A DNA stretch of 25,507 nt from DAIRET01 sp036795455 (GCA_036795455.1 DAIRET010000019.1:1-25507), one strand, 5' to 3'. Shown: positions 7,436 to 16,207, counted from the stretch's first letter. Program-made: numbers and translations. The notes: generated from the sequence alone by a model not told the origin.

Positions 7436-8590
7436 ATGAAAAGATTATCGCTAATTTTTTCGGTAATGTTAGTTGCAATCATGGTTTTTTCCGGGTATCA
7501 ATGTTCATCAACGGAATTGACGAGTGCAAAATTATATATACAGCAAAAGAACCTGGATAAAGCCCTTGATGCTCTTAAAAAAGAGGTCGAGAAAAATCCT
7601 AAAAGTGATGAAGGTTATTACTTAATGGGATATGTTTACAGTGAAAAGGAAGAAACAGATAATATGATGAAGGCTTACAACTCTTCTCTATCTATAAGTA
7701 AAAAGTTTGAGAAAGATATTGAAGCCTCCAAAAGGTCTTACTGGGCAAATTTCTTCAACAGAGGCGTAGGCTTATTTAATAGAGCTGTTTCAAGTGCAAA
7801 TGAAGACAGCAGCAAAATGTATTTTGACCGTTCGATATTTGCTTTTGAACAAGCTGTAGTAGCCGAACCGGATTCGCCGGATACTTATAAAAACATTGCT
7901 TTCGTTTATATGAACCTTCAAAAATTAGATGAAGCAATTCCACCTCTCAAAAAATTGATCGAACTTGAAAAATCTGTTGACGGTTATAAATTCTTAGGAG
8001 AGATTTATTACAACAAAGGTCAACTACTACAATCCAACGGTACACATTCAGATAGTGTAGAAGCAAAAAAGCTTTTTGCATCTGCATTGGAAGTACTTGA
8101 AGAAGGAAGAAAATTATATCCTGAAGATGGGGACATTCTTCTATTTTTATCTAATTCATACATAGCAGCCGATAAAATCGATGTTGCAATTGATGCCTTC
8201 AAAACAGGAGTTGAAAAAGACCCCCAGAATAAGTTTTATCGTTACAACTACGGCGTTCTTTTACTTGGTGCGAATGAATATCAAAAATCAACTGACCAGT
8301 TTAAAGCAGCGTTGGAGATTGATCCCGACTATGAAAATGCTATCTACAACATGGCAGTAGCATATGTAAAATGGGGCGCAATACTTGGTAAAGAAGCTGA
8401 TGATAAAGGTGTGGAATCTGATGAATCCAAAGCTAAATATCGCGAAGCTCTCCCTTATTTAGAAAAATATGTTGGAATTAAAACCGATGATATTGCTGTT
8501 TGGGAACTTCTTGGTAAAGTTTACTCTGTTCTCGGGATGATTGACGATGCACAAAAGGCATTCGATAAAGCTGATGCACTAAGAAAATAA
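7436..8590 (+). CDS. secreted or membrane-anchored TPR-repeat protein
   Basis: 384 residues from the ATG at 7436. This start is chosen over an in-frame ATG at 7418 because AAGGAG lies 5 nt before it and the protein then begins with a clean signal sequence (MKRLSLIFSVMLVAIMVFSG). Cys at the end of the hydrophobic stretch (SGYQC) might be lipidated but does not match a standard lipobox. The body is TPR repeats: A-x-x-x-x-x-x-x-N/D-P patterns recur, e.g. LDKALDALKKEVEKNPKSDEGYYLMG, AVVAEPDSPDTYKNIAFVYMN and FKAALEIDPDYENAIYNMAVAY. Such proteins are scaffolds in the periplasm or outer membrane; the partner is unknown. The DUF3467-like gene follows 13 nt later, in the same transcription unit. Confidence 0.85.
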   Translation: MKRLSLIFSVMLVAIMVFSGYQCSSTELTSAKLYIQQKNLDKALDALKKEVEKNPKSDEGYYLMGYVYSEKEETDNMMKAYNSSLSISKKFEKDIEASKRSYWANFFNRGVGLFNRAVSSANEDSSKMYFDRSIFAFEQAVVAEPDSPDTYKNIAFVYMNLQKLDEAIPPLKKLIELEKSVDGYKFLGEIYYNKGQLLQSNGTHSDSVEAKKLFASALEVLEEGRKLYPEDGDILLFLSNSYIAADKIDVAIDAFKTGVEKDPQNKFYRYNYGVLLLGANEYQKSTDQFKAALEIDPDYENAIYNMAVAYVKWGAILGKEADDKGVESDESKAKYREALPYLEKYVGIKTDDIAVWELLGKVYSVLGMIDDAQKAFDKADALRK

Positions 8591-8603
8591 AACCAAGAAA
8601 GTT

Positions 8604-8930
8604 ATGAATCAGAATAATCCTCCGCAAGGACAACAGATAAACATAGAACTCGGTGAAAAAGAAGCTGAAGGAATTTATTCCAATTTAGCAATAATTACTC
8701 ATTCACCGGCAGAGTTTATTATTGATTTCACGCGAATTGTTCCAGGTGTTCCCAAAGCTAAAGTATTATCAAGGATAATTACTACACCGCAGCACGCAAA
8801 AATGCTGCTTCGAGCTTTAAAGGAGAATGTGGATAAGTTTGAACAACGGTTCGGTGAAATAAAAATTGATGGTCCACCGGACCAACATTTCGGTTTCGCA
8901 CCTTTTACAAAAAGCGAAAAAGCCAATTAA
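8604..8930 (+). CDS. DUF3467-family small protein
   Basis: 108 residues, no signal peptide. The sequence pattern matches the DUF3467 family: an N-terminal INIELGEKEAEGIYSNLAII, then HSPAEFIIDFTRIVPG and a C-terminal helix TPQHAKMLLRALKENVDKFEQRFG. The function of the family is unknown. It follows the TPR gene after 13 nt and is closed by a strong terminator, so the two genes form a short unit. The ATG at 8604 has only a weak purine stretch (AAGAAAG) upstream. Confidence 0.85.
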   Translation: MNQNNPPQGQQINIELGEKEAEGIYSNLAIITHSPAEFIIDFTRIVPGVPKAKVLSRIITTPQHAKMLLRALKENVDKFEQRFGEIKIDGPPDQHFGFAPFTKSEKAN

Positions 8931-8936
8931 ATATTA

Positions 8937-8990
8937 CCCCGCTAATTGAAATAATAGAAAAAATTATTTGTTGTTTTAGCGGGGTTTTTT
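8937..8990 (+). terminator. strong Rho-independent terminator
   Basis: Stem CCCCGCTAA (8937-8945) with TTAGCGGGG (8976-8984), a second inner helix AAATAAT/ATTATTT, and a U6 tract at 8985-8990. It lies right after the DUF3467-family gene and separates it from the following lipoprotein gene. Confidence 0.92.
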
Positions 8991-9053
8991 ATTTTACATA
9001 CGGCATTTATTATAAATAGGGCGGTTTAATATTATTCAGGGATTTAATAGTAA

Positions 9054-9072
9054 TTGTTCGTTTATTGAACAA
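9054..9072. promoter_or_regulatory. inverted repeat upstream of the large lipoprotein gene
   Basis: TTGTTC and GAACAA are separated by 7 bp, about 42 bp before the ATG at 9114. Position and symmetry fit an operator, but the promoter itself could not be placed and no regulator gene is adjacent. Confidence 0.25.
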
Positions 9073-9113
9073 CTTTAACCAATGTAGCTATTATTATCTA
9101 GAAAAGATAAAAT

Positions 9114-11162
9114 ATGAAAAACAAGAAATTCGTTTTTAGGTTTTTTCAAACCATTGTTCTGCTTTTAGCTTTATCTTTTTTCTCATGTGAAGTTAAAAGC
9201 CCCGTAGCACCGATTTGGGATGTTGAAGTAAACGTCCCGATTGCAAATAGGAGCTATACACTCGCTGAAGCCCTTCGTAAAGATACAGCACTCATCAAAT
9301 CTTATGACAGCCCGGATGTTCTGGGATTGCTCTATTATTCAGATGTAAAAGATTTGGAAAAAATAACAGTTGGCGAAACAATTGAGTTTAAATCAGCCAG
9401 CTCAGATGTTAGTGTTCTATTAGATGATCTAACAGTTGATGATCCGTCAGGATTGAGTACGGCTATTCCGATTCAGGAATGGACAACTTTCAATCCTCCG
9501 ACAACTACAGTTGTCCCGGTAATTTCGAGTCAGGCAATACAAAAAAGCCTTAACAGGATACAGCAATTTGAACAGGCAACTTTTGAAACTGGACAAATGC
9601 TGTTGGATCTATCGAACAATAACGGTAGTTTCCCGATAAACGCCGAAAGGTTGAGATTCTTGAATGCAAGGACAAATGCTGTTGTATTGGATAGCACCCT
9701 TTCACCGGTTTTAGTAATACCGGGTAACTCTTCCCGAAGCGTTCAGTTTAATCTTGCCGGTAGAACTTTTCCCGACAGCCTAAAAATTGAAGTTACAATT
9801 TCTTCGCCCGGAAGCGGTGGAGTTAGTATTAGTATTCCGGCAAATGCAAAAACCGATATTGATGTTTCGTTTCAGAATTTACATTTTCTTTCAATTAAAG
9901 GTGTATTGCCCCAGCAACAACCGATAGATTACAGTGAAGAAGTTGAAATAGATGATTCTACATTTTATAAAGACGTTACTCTATCAAGCGGCTCACTTGA
10001 AGTCGGCTTTGAAAATTATATCGACATTGAAGTAAACGTTACACTTACTATTCAGGAACTTAAAGAACCGGGAGGTGTTACTTATTCTAAATCAGTATTA
10101 CTTGGTAGGAGGGGAACAGCTTCTTCGCAAAATAAAATAGTTATATCAAATTTGGAAAATTATAGGCTTTATACAACTTCCAGTTTTACAAACAAATTAA
10201 AATTTGATATTAAAGCTCAACCAGTAAAATCGAATTCAAGCAGCACTATTGCGAAGAATGACAGCATAACCTCCGAGTTCAGATTTTATACTTCTAAGGT
10301 AAAAATATTTACCGGTAAGCTAAGACCGACTTTACTCGATTCTTCACTAACAACTTATAAAATAGAATTAAAGAATTTCGATCTTGGATTTACATTCCAC
10401 CAGATTAATTTTAAGAATCCCGAAATTGATATCCACTTGAAAACATCGGTTGATTTCGATGTTAAGTTTGAAGGAAAAATTTCAGGTTCCAATTCAAAAC
10501 AAATAAGATATTTACCACTCCCCCCCTCCATTTTGCATAAAGGAGATAACATTATTGCAATTGATAAAACGCAACTAAGTAATTTCTTGAGTGGGTTTGA
10601 GGATGAGTTACCGGATACATTGATTATTTTAGGTAAAGCACATGTTAATCCGAATTATCAAGTCGGAACTGTTGCTTCGTCGGATACTATTATAGGAGAC
10701 GCTTACTTTGAATTCCCGTTAAATGTGGGAATTGCCGGTGGTAATTACCAGGATACAACATCCATAGAATTTGATGAAGACAGCAAAAAGTTGCTTGAGA
10801 ATATTAATCAAACTGATTTTGTACTTGATATTACAAACGGATTGCCGATAGCAATTACTTACACAGGTTATCTTGAAGACAGCAGCGGTAATTTCTTAAT
10901 GAAGTTCCCTCCGTCTAAAGATTCGGTTCAAGTCGCCGGTGGTATCACGGATGGCAATGGAAACGTGATCACATTTAATCAGGATACAACATTGATGCTA
11001 TTCGGAAGACCGGAAGTTGAAAAACTACTAAAAGCAAGTAGGTTAATTTCAACAATAAAGATGAATACGACTAAACCAAATAATCAACCCGTCCGCTTTA
11101 AAACATCGGATATAATTTTTATCAGAGCGTACGGAAAATTAAACTATCAAATAAACCCATAG
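9114..11162 (+). CDS. large beta-rich lipoprotein of unknown function
   Basis: 682 residues. The N terminus is a signal peptide with a Cys directly after the hydrophobic stretch (LALSFFSC, Cys25), consistent with a Bacteroidota-style lipoprotein signal. The remainder is rich in Ser, Thr, Asp and alternating hydrophobics with few Lys-rich helices, suggesting stacked beta-sandwich modules (e.g. SLKIEVTISSPGSGG near 223-237, FPLNVGIAGGNYQD near 535-548). I do not recognise a named family. It sits 12 nt upstream of the barrel-protein gene and may act with it at the outer membrane. The ATG at 9114 has only a weak ribosome-binding site (AAAAGAT). Confidence 0.8.
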   Translation: MKNKKFVFRFFQTIVLLLALSFFSCEVKSPVAPIWDVEVNVPIANRSYTLAEALRKDTALIKSYDSPDVLGLLYYSDVKDLEKITVGETIEFKSASSDVSVLLDDLTVDDPSGLSTAIPIQEWTTFNPPTTTVVPVISSQAIQKSLNRIQQFEQATFETGQMLLDLSNNNGSFPINAERLRFLNARTNAVVLDSTLSPVLVIPGNSSRSVQFNLAGRTFPDSLKIEVTISSPGSGGVSISIPANAKTDIDVSFQNLHFLSIKGVLPQQQPIDYSEEVEIDDSTFYKDVTLSSGSLEVGFENYIDIEVNVTLTIQELKEPGGVTYSKSVLLGRRGTASSQNKIVISNLENYRLYTTSSFTNKLKFDIKAQPVKSNSSSTIAKNDSITSEFRFYTSKVKIFTGKLRPTLLDSSLTTYKIELKNFDLGFTFHQINFKNPEIDIHLKTSVDFDVKFEGKISGSNSKQIRYLPLPPSILHKGDNIIAIDKTQLSNFLSGFEDELPDTLIILGKAHVNPNYQVGTVASSDTIIGDAYFEFPLNVGIAGGNYQDTTSIEFDEDSKKLLENINQTDFVLDITNGLPIAITYTGYLEDSSGNFLMKFPPSKDSVQVAGGITDGNGNVITFNQDTTLMLFGRPEVEKLLKASRLISTIKMNTTKPNNQPVRFKTSDIIFIRAYGKLNYQINP

Positions 11163-11174
11163 GTGCAGATAGTT

Positions 11175-12614
11175 ATGAAAACGAAAAGATTTTTAATTGC
11201 AGTTTTATTAGTTATCGGTATAAATTATATGAATGCCCAGAGCGGTTCGGTTGGTTCAATGAATGCCAGGTCTTCTGCACTCGGTAAAACATATACAGCT
11301 ATTACAAGCGGTATCAGTGCGGTTGGTAAGAATCCTGCCAGTCTTGTAGATATGAAAGATAAGCAGATTCAGTTAATTACATTTTTCCCGAGCTTTAATT
11401 TCAGGGCGGGAACAAGTTTTGCCACTATTGACGAATATAATTATTTCTTCGGGGGCGAAACAAACAGTAAAGGAGAGACAGTCGGAAAGTATCTGAATGC
11501 TGACGATAAAGACAGGTTAAGAGACATATTCGACGGCGGTGGTTTCCTTGTTATGGATTTCTCTACACAGTTACTGGCTGTTTCATATAAACCGAATGAT
11601 AAAGTCGGTGCATTCGCATTCGGAATATCCGATATTGCTGCCGGTAAAGTAAATTTCCCTACAAACATAATAAATGTGCTGATGGACGGAAATTTAATTC
11701 ATAAAGTCTACGACTTTAACGATACCGATTTCAAGTCATGGTATATTAGAAAATATTCTTTCTCTTATTCAAGGATATTGTTCAACAAACCTGAAAGGAA
11801 ATTTCTGAAAAATCTATCTGCCGGAATTTCATTCAATTTTGTTTCGGGATTTGCTTATGCAGGGCTTGAACGGATGAATTCGTATTTAACAACTAATGCC
11901 GACAATACAATCGAGGGTAGGGGAGAAATGAAAGCATATTCCGCATTCTCGCCCGATTTCGGTATTAAGTATGATTTTGATTCAACTGCAAAAAAAGATT
12001 TCGGATGGAGCCTGTTTCCGAGACCGGCAGGTTCAGGTTTTGGAGTTGACATAGGATTTTTCGCAACTATAAATGATGCATGGAGCGCAGGACTTTCAAT
12101 TACGGATATGGGAAGTATCAGGTGGAAAGAAAATGCAGCAGAGTTTTCATCCAATAGCGCAATATATCTTGATGATATAGCCAACAAAGAGCAAAGAGAT
12201 TCTTTGATCGACAAGTTGACTGGTGAAGGACAATATACTGATAATTTTTCTACTGCACTTGCCACCGCCCTTCATTTTGGAGTAGCATTAAAAATTCATG
12301 AGTTGGGAAATAAAACTTTTCCCGGTAAACTAACAATAGCGGCTGATTATAATCAAGGATTTAATAATCAACCGAGGAACAGTAAAAAACCGAGAGTATC
12401 ATTCGGTGCAGAATGGATACCTGGAAAATGGATTGTTGCATTCAGAACAGGCTTCTCATTCGGAGGAGCGGATACATTCGGTTGGGCTGCAGGTTTAGGG
12501 CTTGATTTCGGAATCGTCGAGCTAAGCGGTGCAATGCCGGATTTCCATTATCTGTTTATGCCGGCTTCTGCTAAAAGAATAGCATTCTCGGTTGATGCTA
12601 AATGGAAGTTTTAG
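11175..12614 (+). CDS. outer-membrane beta-barrel protein (PorV/FadL-like, DUF5723-type)
   Basis: 479 residues from the ATG at 11175; a GTG at 11163 abutting the previous stop is possible, but AGGTG lies 9 nt before the ATG and the signal peptide then starts properly (MKTKRFLIAVLLVIG...MNA, cleavage before QSG). After the signal come GSMNARSSALGKTYTAITSG and VGKNPASLV, the plug-like N-terminal segment shared by PorV/FadL-type barrels of Bacteroidota, followed by many amphipathic strands and a C-terminal Phe (DAKWKF), the BAM recognition signature. The role (transport or secretion shuttle) cannot be assigned. Its stop abuts the stop of the convergent lptG. Confidence 0.8.
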   Translation: MKTKRFLIAVLLVIGINYMNAQSGSVGSMNARSSALGKTYTAITSGISAVGKNPASLVDMKDKQIQLITFFPSFNFRAGTSFATIDEYNYFFGGETNSKGETVGKYLNADDKDRLRDIFDGGGFLVMDFSTQLLAVSYKPNDKVGAFAFGISDIAAGKVNFPTNIINVLMDGNLIHKVYDFNDTDFKSWYIRKYSFSYSRILFNKPERKFLKNLSAGISFNFVSGFAYAGLERMNSYLTTNADNTIEGRGEMKAYSAFSPDFGIKYDFDSTAKKDFGWSLFPRPAGSGFGVDIGFFATINDAWSAGLSITDMGSIRWKENAAEFSSNSAIYLDDIANKEQRDSLIDKLTGEGQYTDNFSTALATALHFGVALKIHELGNKTFPGKLTIAADYNQGFNNQPRNSKKPRVSFGAEWIPGKWIVAFRTGFSFGGADTFGWAAGLGLDFGIVELSGAMPDFHYLFMPASAKRIAFSVDAKWKF

Positions 12615-13697
12615 TTACTGTTTAACTTTAAAAATATTTACTATTGCTCCTGCAATAAAAATTATATTTACAATCCACGCGGTTAAAACGGGGTTCATCG
12701 CCCCGTTTTTTCCGAATGCTTCAAATATCTTCATTAATCCCAGGTAGATAAAAGTAATCAGAATATTAATGCCGAACTGCAATGCCAATCCGCTTCTTCT
12801 TTTATTTGCAGAAAGAGGTAACGCAAATAAAACCGAGACGAAACTTGCCATTCCAAACGAAAATCTCGAGTAGTAGTCAATCATTATACTTGTAGGGTCG
12901 TTCCCCGCTTTTATCTTATCGTCAATTAGTTTTTTCAATTCAGTCAAATTCATTTGATCCGGTTTTTGTTGTTTGAATTCAAGTTCGGATGGTGAGAAGT
13001 TCAAACCGGGTACTTCTTTCCGCTGGAAGTATTCAATGCTTTCCGAAATATTATTAAAACGCCTGTCGGTTCCGTCAATCGCTACCCATTTATTAATCAA
13101 TGTATCGTAAGTTAACCTTTGTGCATCAAGCCTGCGTTCCATTTTGGTTAAATCATTAGCATTAAAATATTGTATACTTGTTCTAACTGCAGTAAGATTT
13201 GATTGGTCGAAAAATGAAATATTTACAATTCGTGTTTTAGCATCCTGGAAAAAAATATTGCTTCCTGCAAAAGAAATACCTTTTTTCAAATAGTTTACTT
13301 CAATTTCGGCTTTCGATTTATTTGCCTGTGGCACAACGTACCCTCCGAAATAAATAGAAATCATACTTATTAATACGGTTACTATTATCAATGGGAACAT
13401 AAAACGGTACATCGAAATACCGCTTGATTTAATAGCTGTTATTTCGTTAAGGTTAGCCATTCTGCCTGTTGTAAAAAGCCCCGCAAACAAAACGCTTACA
13501 GGCGTCATTAGTTTTACAATATCCGGTATGAAATAGATGTAGTATTTAACTATAATGAAAAATTCAACGTTCTGATCAATAAAATCATCCAGGTTTTCCA
13601 TCATATCAATTACAACAAAGATAAGAGTAAAAGCCAGCAGCCCGAAAAAAACAGTTTGAACAAACTGAAGTATTAAATATCTGTCAAGAATTTTCAT
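12615..13697 (-). CDS. lptG: LptF/LptG-family LPS export permease (lptG-like)
   Basis: 360 residues with the YjgP/YjgQ topology: three N-terminal membrane helices (about 10-31, 47-78, 98-117), a soluble beta-jellyroll-type region (about 120-270) and three C-terminal helices (about 275-295, 305-325, 335-355). The LptB2FG complex extracts LPS from the inner membrane and passes it to LptC/A. TPVSVLFAGLFTTGRMANLNEITAIKSSGIS is the typical coupling-helix region before TM3. It overlaps the upstream permease gene by 14 bp. Naming LptG versus LptF rests on order and size, not on diagnostic residues. The 3' part also encodes the opposite-strand terminator at 12685-12711 (residues around KNGAMNPV). Confidence 0.9.
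   Translation of the reverse strand: MKILDRYLILQFVQTVFFGLLAFTLIFVVIDMMENLDDFIDQNVEFFIIVKYYIYFIPDIVKLMTPVSVLFAGLFTTGRMANLNEITAIKSSGISMYRFMFPLIIVTVLISMISIYFGGYVVPQANKSKAEIEVNYLKKGISFAGSNIFFQDAKTRIVNISFFDQSNLTAVRTSIQYFNANDLTKMERRLDAQRLTYDTLINKWVAIDGTDRRFNNISESIEYFQRKEVPGLNFSPSELEFKQQKPDQMNLTELKKLIDDKIKAGNDPTSIMIDYYSRFSFGMASFVSVLFALPLSANKRRSGLALQFGINILITFIYLGLMKIFEAFGKNGAMNPVLTAWIVNIIFIAGAIVNIFKVKQ
12685..12711 (+). terminator. intrinsic terminator located inside convergent lptG
   Basis: AAAACGGGG (12685-12693), 7-nt loop, CCCCGTTTT (12701-12709), with a T6 run ending at 12711. It lies 70 bp past the stop of the barrel-protein gene, within the coding sequence of the opposite-strand permease. The stem is perfect. 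With A4 on the other side it could pair in lptG mRNA too, but has no long U-tract in that direction. Confidence 0.75.
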
Positions 13698-15060
13698 TTT
13701 TATTCTCTTCCTGCCGCCAGTTTTTAGGAACTAATTTTTGAATAAAAGAAAAGTCGAGTGTAATTGATTCTTTAGCCACACGGTAAGTTAAAACAATTCC
13801 CATTAAACCCATAAAAGCATTAGCAAACCACATCCCCCAGAAAGGAGTAATAATTGCCCTGTCTGCAAGTTTTTCACCGCCAATTAAAGAAGCCCAGTAA
13901 ATCAAAAAGAAAAACAAGCTGATTGATGCAGCCATTCCGAATCCTCCTTTTCTTACCATTACACCGAGCGGTGCTCCAAGCAGAACGAAAATCAAGCAAG
14001 CAGCCGGCAGTGAGTATTTTTTATGGACTTCGACCATATACTTATTAATTTCTTTCTGTTGGTAATCTACTCTCATATTTTCAGAGAGTATCATGTTTTT
14101 TGTGCTTCTTACTTTTTCAATAATTCCCTGGCTTATTCCGCCTTCGGCAGCAGCATGTTTAATTACATTCTTAAATGGAACCGCACTGCTATCGCCGAAG
14201 AAATACTTTTGTACCTGTTTGTTATAAGTAATGTTATATCTATCTCTTATTGTTTTAAGACTATCTACAATGACGAGCATATCCTGGGCGCTTAACTCCC
14301 TGTCGCCCCGTTGACCTCCCGGCGTTGATTGTTGAAACGAGAATTGATAAGCATTCATTGCTATGCGATGTTGATTGAAAACTACTTTCCGGTACATTTT
14401 AGTATCCGCAACATCGGTTTCATGAATTTCACCGTGATTAAGGTCCATCACAAGTTTTGTCTGATCCTTGGAAAAATAAATCAAACCATCTTTTGCAGTT
14501 ACAATATTGATTTTCATCGGGTTGTTATAATCATAAATTGTAACTCCTTTTATTCTATTTGTTTTTGCATCCACTTCCCTGGCAAGAATTGCATAGCCTG
14601 TAACTTCTTGAGAAAACACTCCCGACTCCAGAGAGAGAGTCGGTTTCTTCTGCGAAATATCCTGCATAAGCACCTTTGCAAGATGATTTGCATCCGGCAG
14701 TACATCATTATTAAAAAGAATTAAAAGATAACCGACAACAATACTGCATATAAAAGGTCCCACCATCATTTTGTATAAAGACACACCGGTTGACTTCATT
14801 ATTGTAACTTCATTGTTTTGGGACATCGAACCGAATGCCATTAAAGTAGCAACAAGTACCGACATTGGAACAACAAGCACAACCATCCATGCAAGGTTAT
14901 AGATTACAAGCTGAATAATTACAAACGTATCCAACCCTTTACCGACAAGTCTATCGGCGAACTTCATCAAGAACTGGAAAAGGAAGATGAACATTAAAGT
15001 AGTTATCGAAAACAGAAACGGAGCCGCATGATTCCGTATTATATAGAATATTAAAATCAT
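13684..15060 (-). CDS. lptF: LptF/LptG-family LPS export permease (lptF-like)
   Basis: 458 residues, same YjgP/YjgQ architecture as the following gene: TM1 about 14-31, TM2 about 45-75, TM3 about 95-115, a long periplasmic region (about 120-345) and TM4-6 near 352-370, 378-400 and 405-430. The coupling segment PMSVLVATLMAFGSMSQNNEVTIMKSTGVS matches the family. It is longer than E. coli LptF (about 366 aa) because of an enlarged periplasmic region, common in Bacteroidota-type homologues. The start ATG at 15060 has no Shine-Dalgarno; a TTG-N20-TATATTTC element sits directly upstream, which would give an almost leaderless mRNA. Confidence 0.9.
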   Translation of the reverse strand: MILIFYIIRNHAAPFLFSITTLMFIFLFQFLMKFADRLVGKGLDTFVIIQLVIYNLAWMVVLVVPMSVLVATLMAFGSMSQNNEVTIMKSTGVSLYKMMVGPFICSIVVGYLLILFNNDVLPDANHLAKVLMQDISQKKPTLSLESGVFSQEVTGYAILAREVDAKTNRIKGVTIYDYNNPMKINIVTAKDGLIYFSKDQTKLVMDLNHGEIHETDVADTKMYRKVVFNQHRIAMNAYQFSFQQSTPGGQRGDRELSAQDMLVIVDSLKTIRDRYNITYNKQVQKYFFGDSSAVPFKNVIKHAAAEGGISQGIIEKVRSTKNMILSENMRVDYQQKEINKYMVEVHKKYSLPAACLIFVLLGAPLGVMVRKGGFGMAASISLFFFLIYWASLIGGEKLADRAIITPFWGMWFANAFMGLMGIVLTYRVAKESITLDFSFIQKLVPKNWRQEENKNENS

Positions 15061-15064
15061 GTTT

Positions 15065-15095
15065 GAAATATAGCAATGAATAAAAATTCGGGCAA
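15065..15095 (-). promoter_or_regulatory. possible Bacteroidota-type promoter for lptF
   Basis: Read on the - strand: TTG, 20-bp spacer, TATATTTC, seven of eight positions to TAnnTTTG. The -7 element ends 4 bp before the ATG, so the transcript would be leaderless or nearly so. Agreement in spacing with 7376-7406 is the main support. Confidence 0.35.
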
Positions 15096-15132
15096 CATAT
15101 TAGCCATTATTGCGGTTTTATTATCGAAGTTT

Positions 15133-15164
15133 TTTGAATAATTCTCAATTAATTATTAGATTTC
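15133..15164 (+). promoter_or_regulatory. possible Bacteroidota-type promoter for the frameshifted lipoprotein gene
   Basis: TTTG at 15133-15136, 20-bp spacer, TAGATTTC at 15157-15164 (seven of eight positions to TAnnTTTG). The ATG at 15176 would follow a leader of only a few nucleotides, and indeed no Shine-Dalgarno precedes it. Confidence 0.4.
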
Positions 15165-15175
15165 AACCGTAAGTT

Positions 15176-16194
15176 ATGAAGAAATTTTTTTACATATCGA
15201 AAGTTATCATTTTATTTCTGATAATCAGCACAGATACAAGCTGCCAGAAAAGTTCTTTATTGCCGAGGGATGAATTTTATCCACGATGGCTTAAAAACGG
15301 TGATTACAGCACTGAGCAGACTTCAGGAATTGCTTTTATCGGGTTAAATGAATTTAAAGATAAAGTTTTTCTTTTAGCGGATGATATCGGGGATATCCAC
15401 CGGTTAACGATTTCTAAAGATACAATCTTTTCTTTCGTTAAGTTAGCATTCTCAAAAGAAGTTGAAGAATTCCTTTCGCCTATGCGTAAAAGGGATTTTG
15501 AAGAAATATTTTTCGACAAACATACCGGAAATGTCTACATTTCAATAGAAGGGAACAAACCCGAACCGAGAAAATATGCGGGAATTTATAAACTTGTCTT
15601 TAGCGATTTCTCTCCTTATTCGGATACAATTATTGCAATGGAAAAACTAAATGTTCAACCTGAAGACCGTTTCTATAAATATATCGACAACAACATCGGT
15701 TTTGAAGGTGCATCGGCAGATGAAAGGTATTCTATTTTGGGCTTGAAGGATTTCAAAAAAACAACACATTTGCAGACAGTACTATTCTATACATAGTCGA
15801 TAAAAAAACATTACTGATACAGAAAGAAATCAGTACAAAAGAACTCGGAATCGCTACAATATGCGGACTCTATTCGGATAAAAATTATTCTTTGTGGGGA
15901 ATTGATAGAAACAGGCAAACTGTTTTTCATATTGAGTTTGAACAGAATTTATCATTTGCCAATTACAGGCTGCTCGGTTTTATAAGTAGAGTTCCCAAAT
16001 ACAATGATATGAGCTATATAGCCGCCATCGAATCTATTACTATGGATAATAACGGGTACTTGTACCTTGTTGACGACCCGTGGAAACAGTTTTACATACC
16101 GATTGAATTTGAACTATCAAAACTTGATGAAGAGACGGTAAGTAATTTTAAAAAATTCATACCGATTATTTACCGGTATCAACTAATAAAATAA
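15176..16194 (+). pseudogene. lipoprotein gene interrupted by a single-base frameshift (phytase/SdiA-regulated-like beta-propeller)
   Basis: The first frame runs 15176-15796 (206 aa) and begins with a lipoprotein signal (DTSC, Cys23). At the A7 run 15755-15761 the reading must move to the -1 frame (equivalent to one missing A); from there codons continue NNTFADSTILYIVDKK...YSLWGIDRNR without a stop to 16194. The repaired product would be about 339 aa. Spaced motifs GIAFIG, DFEEIFFD, GFEGAS, CGLYSD and IESITMDNNGYLYLVDDPW resemble the esterase-like/phytase-like or SdiA-regulated beta-propeller families. The downstream half has normal coding character, so the break is recent, a sequencing error, or bypassed by slippage. 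The M20 peptidase follows 13 nt later. Confidence 0.75.
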
Positions 16195-16207
16195 CTAAGG
16201 AGTTACA

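Noticed and set aside
11855..12265. 136-codon - strand frame opposite the outer-membrane barrel gene
   Set aside because: The + strand frame has a signal peptide, barrel-like strands and C-terminal Phe; the antisense frame has none of the features of a real gene.
14329..14724. 131-codon + strand frame opposite lptF
   Set aside because: Cys/His/Ile-rich translation typical of an antisense frame, lying across the periplasmic domain of a well-supported permease.
15755..15763. Canonical -1 ribosomal slippery site at the frameshift
   Set aside because: In the zero frame the heptamer is A AAA ACA, which does not fit X XXY YYZ well, and no clear downstream stimulatory structure is seen. Polymerase slippage, mutation or sequencing error remain more likely.
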